Assembly: GCA_036365515.1 (NCBI GenBank)
Contig: CM070873.1
Location: 39,563,807-39,627,806 of the forward strand
Source: Torymus aiolomorphi
Taxonomy: Eukaryota; Arthropoda; Insecta; Hymenoptera; Torymidae
Direction: 5' to 3'
DNA: 64,000 nucleotides
The first letter of the stretch is position 1; each line of letters begins with the position of its first letter. Made by a program: the position numbers and the translations under genes. The notes below the pieces were generated by a model. The model ran no database searches and had not been told where the DNA came from. It saw only the letters and a list, made by a program, of their open reading frames with translations. Shown here piece by piece: positions 53,128 to 64,000 of the stretch.

Positions 53128-56100
53128 TTAGTACGGCCTGCTGGCGTCCTTGGGCCTCTTCAGTTGGACCTTTAACCGTTTCATTCCTATCTGGAAGCCG
53201 TTCATCGCCTGAATTGCCGCCTGCGCGCATGCCTGATTGTCGAACGATACGAAACCTGAAACAAACGGTTATTGGTCAATATGCCGTTTCATGAGACTAT
53301 GTCACTGCGACAATTCGTAGCTTGTAAGTAGGACCGAAACTTCGCCCCCTCTTTCTCAACGTCGCGATGTAACATGCGCAATGAGAAAGCTTTGAGGTAA
53401 TTAATATTGAGATATAGGACTACCCTCAAGGCTTTACCACCGCTGGTAATCCTATGGCTAGTGGCGCGTTAATCCGATCTGCTTCTACGGCTCGCCACGA
53501 GGAATGTCCGATCGCGACGTCCACGTGGCCGAAAGTTTTAATGTTTTCAAGGAGAGTTGCCGGTCGGGCGGCTAAAGCCAATTTCCACGATTATCCTCTT
53601 TGCGAAATCCAATTTGAGTTTTCCGAACGAGTTTTGGCCTTTCGAATACTTCAATTTTCGTTAGTCACGCGAAAAACTTTGGAGACTTTCATACGAAAGT
53701 ATATATACATAACTTATTTTATTGCTAATGTATTATAATCTATACTTTTCCCTCATATCGAATTAACTAGGTTTCCTTTTAAAAGTTTTCTAACTGTCAA
53801 CCCTTCATAGTACAGGTAGATAAACGCATTATCGCATTTTCGGAATAACTAATGTTGAAAGATATCTCGTCATATTAAATAATCTTTTAGATTTCGACAA
53901 AATGATATATTTTTATAGCTTTAACTTCTGCCAAAAATGTACCGTTTCGTGATACTCATCTCGTAAAAACATTTGGATGTACACTGAACTGTAACGATCA
54001 TTTGCATGAATTTTCCAGCAGTATAAGCAAACAAAAAAGCTGCACCAATATTGCACTTTACAAAATACTCAATAATTTTCTTTAACTCCGAATCTCACAA
54101 ACTGTACATTGCTACATTTTGTAAAAACGTCAAAGCTAATTTAACATTCCACTTTCTTTTTAAAGTGAAAAATAACCCACATTTACCAACGTGCATTCAC
54201 GAGGTATCATGAAGAAACTAAAAAAAAAAAGAAAAACCCATTCGTACTCTCTCTCATTTTACGTTCAATCGCACTCGAACGACATATCCACCCGCCCTAT
54301 ACATCTCACGAAAGAAAAAGCTCTGATTAATTTCGCGCGTACACTACTACCACTACTGCTATCTACGCGTGCTGCTAATTTTTTCACTCGGCTCTCTAAC
54401 GATCCTCTTTTCAGCGCTCGTCCGCGCGCCAATGACGCGAATCAGCGCAAATGAAATCTTTTAATTACCGCATATATACGTGCTGTGTGAGCGGCGCGCG
54501 CTGCGCTCGCGGATATGATATTAATCAAAGGAACGAGACGCGACCCGACACTGCTGCGGCTTTTTCCCTTTTCTTCCGCCGCTTTTTTCCACACGCGCGT
54601 TCTTTGTTCACCTTTGAAGAGCTTCGCGGCGGCGTCCTTTTTCCCTTCCCCCTCTCAGGTTCCGCTTTTAGGGATTTTCACTCTCGTCGCTGTTTTTTTC
54701 GCTCCTCGCTTTTCACGTGTGTCTTGCCACCGGCTAATTGGAAAATTCGCGCGCCTGGTTGATTTTTATGTTCGCGTGTGCTTTAAAAATGAATTTGCGG
54801 ATCTTTGTGAAGGGGATATTGTGCGGGGAGGATATCGATTCTTTTTGCATTGGCCAGTTTCCAACATTTCTGATATTTCTGCTCTGTCGGATGATAAAAA
54901 TGCAATAAGTATTTCATAGTGTTTGCTGTGGAAGATACGTACGTTACATTGTTTTTCATGTGTTTAAAAAATTGAATTAAAATAATTTTACATAATAAAT
55001 TTTAACTTAATCCTTAAATTATGAAGTTATAGGAATATGATATTATCAATCTACAAGAACGATATTTACTTTTACATAATTAAAAAATGTTAATCATTTG
55101 AATTAGAAATGATGAAATATCAAATTGAAGACGTTGAATGCTAATTTGACCTTCCACGATTAATTACAAACGTAATGGTGCTCTCATAAGTGGATCATCA
55201 GGTGTAATAGCTGAAGTACCCAAGGGTAGCGGCATAATTCAAGATCTTATGATTTCGCTTTACCTACAGCTGGATGCGAGCTCGACGGCTCTCATCACTT
55301 CTCTACTTACCGAAGCACTTGCTCTGGTTCGTGGCGCGGTCAATGAAGACCTTGGACGAGATGACGTTGCCAAACGGTATGAACATCTGCATGAGCTCGC
55401 CATCGCCGAACTCCTGGGGCAGGTGGTAGATGAAGAGGTTGCAGCCTTCAGGTCCTGATATAGAGCATCCTATCATATAAATCAGAGCACATCTAAACAT
55501 CTAAACTTGAAGTATAATACTCAAGTTGTGAAGATAATGACAAAATCTTTCTTTTTTATCCGGTCCTTGAAACTTGATGATAGCTGGTCGTTTGAGTGAA
55601 AATGAGCGATTCCATCGAGCTCTTGGCAAACGCGACACCATAATTTTGACTTAATTGATGGCCGAAAGTGAAATTAATGATATGAGCAATGAATGTGAGA
55701 GTGAGCGAACCGCGCGATTCTCTGTTATTTTTCTGTTTTAATTTACATGGCTTGGATGATTGATGCATGAGAACATGAGAATTTTGTGAAGCTGATCAGA
55801 CGTGCATGCCACTTGTTAGAATGTATGTCTGGTGGTGATTTTGATTTTTCCATACACTTTGCATAGTTAACATGATGTATAATACGTATGATTTTAGTGG
55901 ATGAATGAAAGAACGTAAGATAATATTTCAATGAATGATTAAGGTGTTAATTGGGTTTATTAGTCTATCAAACACATGGAAATAATAATTATTAAAGAAA
56001 AATTTTCATTTAATTTGAAAATACTGTATAAGTTTAATGAAAGCCAAAGAAAAGAATTATATTTTTAAAAGTTTAAAATAAAATGTAGGTTTGTTTAAGT

Positions 56101-57082
56101 ATCATACATCATGTAATTATGTTAGGCATAAATAACCAATTTATAACGTTTTCAAATCTAGAGCAAAACTGCTCGTGTGAAAAGAAAACATTTATTACTA
56201 AGAAGTATTGCTTAAAATTAAAAAAATTACAATAATTTTATCAATTTGAAACTAGTCAATCAATTAGCCCGATCAGCTAGAGCGTCACGACGATTCGTTA
56301 GGAACTCTCAATTCAGCAAAAAAATTTTAACGTTGAGTATTTATACTTTCAAAGTTATAACACACACAACACAGGGATGTCACAAAATGGCGGGGAATGG
56401 ATGAAAGATATGATGTTTCAAAATGGCGGTGAATAAATGACAGCTGCTAGAACAGATGATAATGGCGCGGCTGTGAGGGCGATGGTGATGTAGTGATACA
56501 GGATTTTTTTAGGCGGGGATAAGCAAAAAGAGAGAGAGAAAAAGATAATAAAAGTCGCCGTTTAGTTACTCTTCAGTTGGTCATGCATGAATTTTTGGTT
56601 TCACTTAATTAAGTAAAAATAGTGAAATGTATACTGACATATAAAATGGTAATTAAAATAGCCTTTAATCCACACCTTGTGTGTCTCTGTATATAATAAT
56701 GTTTGGATGGTAAAAGATCAATGTTTTTATAACTATAATGACGCATAACAGTATATTTTAAGAATATTGCTTTTGTCCACCTAGAATTACAAAGAGGATC
56801 TTTCCCTTGACACTAACAGGATTCTTCCTTTCATTGAATAAACAAATCCAGAATACTATCAAACGAAACATCCTCAACACTTCTTTGAAAACTCCACCCA
56901 AAAAGAAATCAGCTGATGCCTTTTTAATGAGCCCCCCTATATAGCCGCCAACTAAGCGAAGTTCGCTGCGCATAGGCAGGGGCAGGCAGGTAACGTCGCC
57001 TAATTCGCGCGTCGTCGTCGTCGGAAGTTTGTGCACAAGTTGGCCAGCGTCAATTAGCAGCGATTACGCTGCGGGACACGCG

Positions 57083-57143
<61 letters not shown>

Positions 57144-60100
57144 GAAAACTTCCGGGTCTTCGCCTATGTAATGAGCCGAATGGAGGGGGATAATGTCGTT
57201 TTCGCCGAATTCGCGGAACTCAGAGCTTTGTAACGTCTGCGACGGGAAATGCGGTTTTTATTTGAATGGTTATAGGGGTTTTGACTTTGTTTTTAAATAT
57301 ATTTGGCATTTAATTGTGTGCATTTTGTAAGAATAAATAAATCGTTAAATTGTGTTTATTTTATCATTATGGGATTGTAATTATGTTTTTGTTTGTAATT
57401 TATAAATACACATATTTCGTCGTTTTGCATAATTAGTTTAGCATTATTATGATGATTTTCAGTTTTATTGAACTTTGTGCGTTACTAATGTTGTAATTTG
57501 TGTAAAATGAGAACTTAAATTTTTTTTTAGATTCGAATTATAATTAACAATAATATTAATGATATTTTATAGTTGCTTTTTAAAAAGTAAATAAAATGTA
57601 CTTTTGTAATTTTTCGATATATTTTTACTTTTAAAAACGCATATTTTTCGTTTTCAAACGTTCGTTAAAAAAAGGCCACAGAGAGATACACGATACTATT
57701 ATAAATCTATTGTATGTTAAAAGCGCGATTTCACGCAATTTATTTAAAATAACGCGCAAATCTATTATACGATGAAATATCGAATCGTCCGTACAATATA
57801 CACACCAAACAGCCCACGACATCGATACACAACGTCATATAACATCGAAATATAATAATCTGCAGAGCGCTGACGAGGGAATTCAATTTTAAATCCATAT
57901 ATATAAACACGTAAACGAAAACACCGAGTTCAACGAAGATCGAATATGTAAAAAACAAATGTAAGTAAAATAAACGAAAACAAAAATTAATAATATACCA
58001 ATACTAGCATACATTAATTGTAATATATATCCAACAACAATACATGTTCGGCTTGAGATACAATGAGTTTTGTCCTGTAATTAATTTTCGCACTCGCATT
58101 TAACACTGACGAAAATACATATGTACGATTATTGTATATAACGAAATTTTCTCAAACTAAAAAATCAAACAGTCAGGTCTAGTTAATGATTCTTTATAGA
58201 TGTAGATATAAGCAACAGAGAATATATTTGTTGATTAATATAATGGCACATGCATTTTGACAATTTCCGACGTTTATTCTGATACGCTAGACGAACATAC
58301 ATTAATAAAACGTATGTAATAACATGAAATATATTGGATATAGTAGTGTGTGTATGGCGACGGTTCGTAAAAAAGAGAAAATACTAATAAATGACTGAAA
58401 AAACCAAATATACAATGTCAAACGATGATGATAACGGATAATGTAAACATCGAATATCAAACTTCAAATTAACACTGAAACGTAGAGAGACAGAGTGGGA
58501 GTACACACACAGACACACACAGCCACACGGGTCCATCTAGAGACAATGCTTGTGTGTATGTGTAGGTATGCGTGTGCATGTAATAATAAAGATTGCTTAT
58601 TTTTCGATGATGCTCGCGTAAACATTCAAATGAAATTGAACTTTTTAATGTTTCTTTAGTCGCTCGTTACGCATAAAATGTTTACGTCGCATGCGAGCAC
58701 GAGTATCGGATGCAAATTTTCCGGAGAACGTAACATTTTTGCAAAATTGAAAACTGTCGATCTGCCTCCGCACTCGGGACGCAATTCGAAACAAAAAGGA
58801 TATATTAAGTCTAATTTTGTTGGTGAAACTTCGCAAAAAATTGATTTTTCGTACTTTATTCGCAGGGGCTAGCCGAATTAGCGCGTGTTAAGCTCGTGAA
58901 AACATTCTCCACGCGTTTTTTATTATTCCGCCTACACGGGTAGAAAGAGTCGAAAGGAGAAAACATGAAAACGGTTGTTAATTGTATTTCTGGGAACAGA
59001 GATTTTTGCAAAATGAACTGACGAAACTGATAAGATGAAATCATGAGGAGCACGAGAGAAGTGGTGCAAGTCAAACTTTGGTCAGATTGAATGAAGCCTG
59101 GGGACGCGAAGGTCGCCACTTAAGCGACGTTTATTAAAAAAGCTTTAGCGAAACTTTACGCCCTCAAGTCGCGCAATTTTCCTCCCCGGGGAAAAAACTT
59201 GGCTCTCGCCGGTCATTCGACAATTAAGCGAGCAAAGGAACGAGAGAAAGAGCGGCAAGCTCGACGGGAGAAAAAGGAGTAAATCGAGCGGCGGCTAGCC
59301 TTTGGTCGCGCCTCTCGTGAAAAACAACGGCCGAAGACTTCGGCGACAAGGAAATACACATATACGCACTTACACACAGCCAAGGGAGAGTGAACTTTCA
59401 ATTACCCCGTCGCGCCCGCTTGCCAAAGTAATTAAAACTTTCGTTTTATTTGCATTATCTCATTGTAAGGCATCGTATATTCTAATAATGGCAAGTTGTT
59501 AATTGCAATTAGGCGCAAGCGCGCGCGGGCTTTTAGTTTTTCAATTAGAAGCCCTGCGCGCGCGCGGGAAAATTGCGAAATCGCGGACTTTGAAGGGAGC
59601 GCTTTCTTTTCTTCTTCATTTTTTTCGTTGTTGTTGCTAGCGGTCCCGTGCGGCTTCTTTGAGTTTTTTCAAAGCGCGAGCGGCTGTTTTTGCAATGGCT
59701 TGGGAGGATGGGAAGTTGCACGTTTTTTTTTTTTTTTAATTTAGTTTCTCCCGGAAAGAATGGCGCGCGTTGTCCAGAGTCGCGACTTTCAATTGTTAAT
59801 TAAAGTTTTAAATGATGTAGTGCCTGCGTGGTTTGGGGGAGAAACTTTTCCAAGAAACACTTGAAAAAATAGCCGCGAAAATTGGATTGGTTTTGATGAA
59901 GACGATTGGCCAGAGACGAAATTTCGAACTTGGATATTGCAGTCCATGTTCGTTGTAATCGCAAATGGATTGGTTTGTGTTTATTATGTTACGATTAATT
60001 TGAAGACACTTAATTATTTTGATTATTGTTTATAGTATGTTAACTGACAATGTTTTTAATTTTCTAAGCTATTATTTAGATGTAACTAGATGATATTCGT

Positions 60101-61080
60101 GATTAAACGAATGTGATTGCTTCTATATGAATTAACTAAAAAGCGACTTTTATATACTCTTGAGAATATCTAAATACGTCTATGTTACACTTATTATCAT
60201 TGGATTGAACACGTAGCAACACAATTTACTAAATTAACAAAATCTACGTTTGTTTATTTGAGATTACTCTATTTTATTATTAAGATTCTAATTTATATAA
60301 GACAGAACGAGTCTATATGAATTAACTAAAAAGCGACTTTTATATACTCTTGAGAATATCTAAATACGTCTATATTACACTTATTATCATTGGATTGAAC
60401 ACGTAGCAACACAATTTACTAAATTAACAAAATCTACGTTTGTTTATTTGAGATTACTCTATTTTATTATTAAGATTCTAATTTATATAAGACAGAACGA
60501 GTCCACGAATTCTTTCCAACAATAATAATGGTCATCACATCTTCTACAATACGGCCGCAAGGAAATAGCGGTGAGCGAATTAACTTCGCTGGCCCAGCAC
60601 ACTCGTTTCACTCGAAAAGCCGTACTTACGAGACTACATAACCGTGAAATGATAAAAACAAAAAGGGAAAAAGAGAGGAGAGAACAACACCAAAGAAAGA
60701 AAAGATAAGAGTGGAAGAGAGGAGGAAGAAAAAATAAAGAGCTATATATATATATAGAGAGAGAGAGAGAGACGGGAGTGCGGCGATCGAGTCAACAGTG
60801 AACAATTAATATAGACACGCATATATATATGTATAATATATACATATAATAAATGGCGATATATATAATAATAATTAAATATAGATATAGAGTATGTGGT
60901 AATAGAGATGAATGAGAAAGACACATGGCGAGATGGAGAGAGATATATTTGTGGTAGCGAATGGCTGGTTCGTCTCTATTTTTCTTCGTCGTCACTTACC
61001 TTCCCTCTGCTGTGGCGCGACCGTGGTCATCGGCTGGGGTATGGCCTGGGGGAACTGGCCGTAGACCGCGGGATAAGCTG
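53128..61080 (-). CDS. bru3: CELF/Bruno RNA-binding protein, bru3 (CELF4-like) type, 3' part
   Basis: Three consecutive coding exons on the minus strand: 61080-61000, 55454-55311 and 53255-53128, with stop TAA at 53130-53128. Phases agree at both junctions (GAA G|GA CCT and TTC G|GT TTC). The first gives [17 protein letters not shown]...QQREG, the linker before RRM3. The second and third give RRM3: RNP2 LFIYHL, then RNP1 KCFGFVSF assembled across the junction, ending [17 protein letters not shown]. The ending KRPKDAxRPY and the [18 protein letters not shown] start match the CELF3-6/bru3 subgroup rather than bru1. CELF proteins bind U/GU-rich RNA and control splicing and translation, mainly in neurons and muscle. 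RRM1, RRM2 and the start codon lie beyond the right edge. The orthologue name rests on motif recall. Confidence 0.9.
53256..55310 (-). other. bru3 intron between the two RRM3 exons
   Basis: Donor TTCG|GTAAGT (55310) and acceptor TTTGTTTCAG (53256). No other exon recognised. The 134- and 103-codon plus-strand frames near 54450-54919 are compositional. Confidence 0.85.
57084..57145. repeat. (GA)n microsatellite
   Basis: GA repeat with single-base interruptions (AAAG, GCGA). Confidence 0.95.
60122..60501. repeat. Near-perfect 190 bp tandem duplication
   Basis: Copy one 60122-60311, copy two 60312-60501; both begin TCTATATGAATTAACTAAAA and end with CAGAACGAG. I see one difference (TATGTTACAC versus TATATTACAC). 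Such identity means a very recent duplication or an assembly artefact. Confidence 0.95.
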
Positions 61081-63859
61081 CTAACAGTAATAACAAATTC
61101 ACAAGATCACATCAGTCCTCACGCGGCATCTCTTTTTGTGTTTTTTTGTTCTTATTCTTTGTGTCTAGAGATGCGTGCAAGGCCATGCTGGAGGGAGTTT
61201 TCACGCGCGCGCGCGCACGGGCTTTAGCTATCGAGCTGTTACGCTCCGCTCGGAGCTATCTTTAGAGATAGAGCGGAGGTTGAGATTTGCACTGCCTAAG
61301 GCGAATTTCATTCGAGAGTAGAATTAAAGTTAGATGTGAAGATTAGGCCTGAATTGGTTGCTTAGCTTGCTCGCTTAATGTATCTTTTTTAATGTCATGT
61401 TAATGCATCTCGTCGGAGTGAACATTTACTTTTATTTTCAGATGAAATTTCTTATTTCTAAAATCGCGAAACAATGAAAAATAGTATAATAATACATAAA
61501 AGTGAAGAATAACGATGAGCGCAATATTTACAGTTTGCATTTATGGAAAGCAAATATCGAAAACTTGGAATATGTGTCCAGAATTTTTCCTACTCAATAT
61601 CTTCCCAGATCAATAGTTTCCCGGGACCGTTATATTCAAAGTTTCACATTCTATTTCGCAATAAAGTTTTAATTTACCAATAAACGGGAACACCGAAGTT
61701 TAATGAATTTTAATTTTTCGTGCACGCACACGCAAAATTGTTGCGACCGTTCAAAATTTCGTTATTAGAGCGAAATTTTTACCGCCTCGCAGTGATGTAA
61801 AAAAAATTAATAATCAATTTGAAGTTAGTTGCACGCGATGAAGCACGCGCGTACGCCAGAGGGATTTAATAAAGTTATCAAAGGTTCATCAAAAAGTTAA
61901 ACCGCTGCGTCGGTAATTTTAACCTCAAAATTTTGCGGCCCGGGAAACTTTATTGATTAAAAGTCGGAAAATTAATATCGGCATATTAAAATTACGTTGA
62001 AAGTCTAGCCCGGAGCAGAGTTATTCACAAATTGTACGAAATAAACTGATGTATCACGCGAAACCTTTGATATTAATCGTAAAGCACGCAGAAAAACTCT
62101 ACAAAGTTCCTTCGGTTCTAAAAAATGTTTGGCTCATTTTTCCAAATATCCCTCAATTCCAACCGTTTTTCACAGTTCATGGGACCCAAATACCGAATTT
62201 GAATGGCGCACCTTCGGGAGACGTCATTTCATACGCCATGAATAAAAAGCAAACAACCTGGCGCTTTCCAAGACCGCGCGAAGTTAACGCCAAACCGCCA
62301 ACACGCGGGGAAAAAATCGCCTATATCGATTGACATACTCTCGCAAAAGCGCTCAAAGGGCGCGAGCACCGCCGACTAACCGACATTTTCGATCAAAGCG
62401 TGCGGCTTTTAAAGCGAAGCGGTCCTCTCTCTCTCTCGTTCACTTTTTTCTGTGCCCGCTCTTTGATTTTTGGCTGACGACATCGGACGCCATTCCGGCG
62501 TCTAGTTCGCGGTGGAACGGGATATCGGTGATTATCGGCGGTTCAAATGTCACGCGAGAGAGCGAGTGGGGACACCAGACCGGTCGCGCTTATTATGCGT
62601 TGGCAGCTGTATTTTTGCTCCATTCTGGCCAGATCGAGTTTCTCGTTTAACGCTAGTTCTGGTTAATACTAACAACGGAAAATTTACGTTTCGCGTTACA
62701 AAGTGTTTTTATTATTATTTATCGTCATATTAAAAACTTGGCAGCGACGGTCGTGTCATGATCGCTCGAAAATTAATTATTCGGTACGCAAACACGAATC
62801 CCCGAATCCGGCGGGCGCGCGTGTGTGACGTGTTCTCCGCTCGGCAAACAGTGACGGTATTTTTTTCGGAGCGCAAACACATCCCACCTTCGATTTTTTT
62901 CTCCATCCTCGCCACACTGCGTATTTTCGTTGCCCCGAAGCTCTCGCACGCCGTCCGGATATTTATTATTTTTAACGAGCGATCGAGCCGTGCGTTTTAT
63001 GCTCGTCCAGCTTTTTGGACGATAAAACAACGCGCGCGAAGACGCGCCAGCAGAGTGGAGCTATGGAAATGTTCTGTTTTTACAGCGAGGTTGGATTTTG
63101 CATTTTGTGTTTTTTTTCTGCCCCTGTGTGCCGCCTGAAATTTCGATACACACACCGCGCAGTCGACGTGGAAAATAAAAGTTGATGGTTTTTTAAAATA
63201 TGGCCGGCGAAGGACCGAGCGATCGTGTTTTGCTTGCGATTTTTGCATAAAAGCGTTGAATATAAGTCATGTCAAATGATGGAATTTGTCCATCGCGAGA
63301 GTTTATGGAGTGATAAAGTTTATATGCGGTATATTCCGTCGATACTTTAGTGGTCGCTATTATGATATTGAAATATATATATTTAAAAATCACTCGTTTT
63401 CGTTATGCATTTGCGTCATCATCGTATTCTTCGCTTTTCATCGACACCCTTGATGTAAATTATTTTGGATGATTTTATACATAAATGTGTCATGCCATGA
63501 ATATATAACAACCTAAATGTATATAATAATAAAATGATAAAACAGGATTCAAACGTCACAAAAGAAAAATTTATATTGTATAATATTGACAACATAAAAC
63601 ATGCAATGACGACAAAGTTCATAGTGTACCAGTCTGATCGTACCATGAAAAGTGTATCATTTCTTTAAAAGCAACCATTTATTTAAATTAACAATCATCT
63701 AATTTACTTGATAAACCAGTAATACGATCAGACATGTGACAGTCAGATATACGCAGTACGTGTCAACAGAGACAACAGAAAGAGTCCACAGACTGCCAAG
63801 TCCTCGTTATATATATGTAGATATACATATACGTTTATGTACAGCATGTGGAGGGGTGA

Positions 63860-63935
<76 letters not shown>

Positions 63936-64000
63936 TGAAAGCTCGCTCACGTTCCACGGATATACACGAAGAGATACGCATCTATCTATCTATATATATA
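61081..64000 (-). other. Upstream bru3 intron, to the window edge
   Basis: Acceptor TTACTGTTAG before CAGCTTATCC; TAGCAG three bases on is an alternative acceptor. No further CELF exon recognised. Plus-strand frames of 94-126 codons at 62049-63138 have no family features. A (GA)n run fills 63861-63934. Confidence 0.7.
63861..63934. repeat. (GA)n microsatellite
   Basis: About 36 GA units with one AAG interruption. Confidence 0.95.

Larger units (their letters stand above)
55455..60999 (-). other. bru3 intron upstream of RRM3
   Basis: 5.5 kb intron, donor GAAG|GTAAGT at 60999. Holds a GA tract at 57084-57145 and a 190 bp tandem duplication at 60122-60501. No alternative exon recognised, although small CELF exons would be hard to see by eye. 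Confidence 0.8.

Overview
The window is eukaryotic: multi-exon genes with GT-AG introns, AATAAA signals, long AT-rich introns, satellite DNA and many microsatellites. Gene content points to an insect. There is an MBF2-type small secreted protein, a bru3-type CELF gene, PHF14, and TATA plus Inr core promoter sequences. A hymenopteran, perhaps a parasitoid wasp, is my guess from overall sequence style; nothing here proves the order.

Layout. 1-8211 is a satellite array of about 430 bp monomers that runs off the left edge. 8212-9440 is a perfectly centred inverted repeat whose arms are built of ~92 bp tandem units. 9617-12703 is a broken THAP9/P-element-type transposase. 12.7-18.5 kb is gene-poor and holds inverted-repeat elements: a candidate MITE, two cruciform elements, a doubly nested palindrome and a 272 bp tandem duplication.

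Genes. PHF14 lies on the plus strand at 19474-28673. I could join 14 coding exons whose phases all agree, giving 990 residues. Its eighth intron contains a complete MBF2-like secreted-protein gene on the opposite strand (24076-24441) with its own 5' noncoding exon, TATA box and initiator. Tail-to-tail with PHF14 is mitochondrial methionyl-tRNA formyltransferase (MTFMT) on the minus strand, in six exons at 29836-31303, giving 357 residues.

31.3-34.2 kb is a second nest of mobile and repetitive DNA: a solo-LTR-like block, a cruciform element, a long-TIR element with a Harbinger-like MITE inserted in it (TAA target duplication), and a 31 bp minisatellite open in all three forward frames.

The rest (34.7-64 kb) belongs to the 3' part of a CELF/bru3 gene on the minus strand. 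Three coding exons are visible: 61000-61080, 55311-55454 and 53128-53255. Downstream of its stop come about 18.4 kb with no recognisable gene, a persistent pyrimidine excess on the plus strand, very long (TA)n, (TC)n and (TAA)n tracts, and clustered poly(A) signals near 34.75-34.81 kb. I propose this is an extremely long 3' UTR, as is known for neuronal RNA-binding-protein genes of insects. That is inference and needs RNA evidence.
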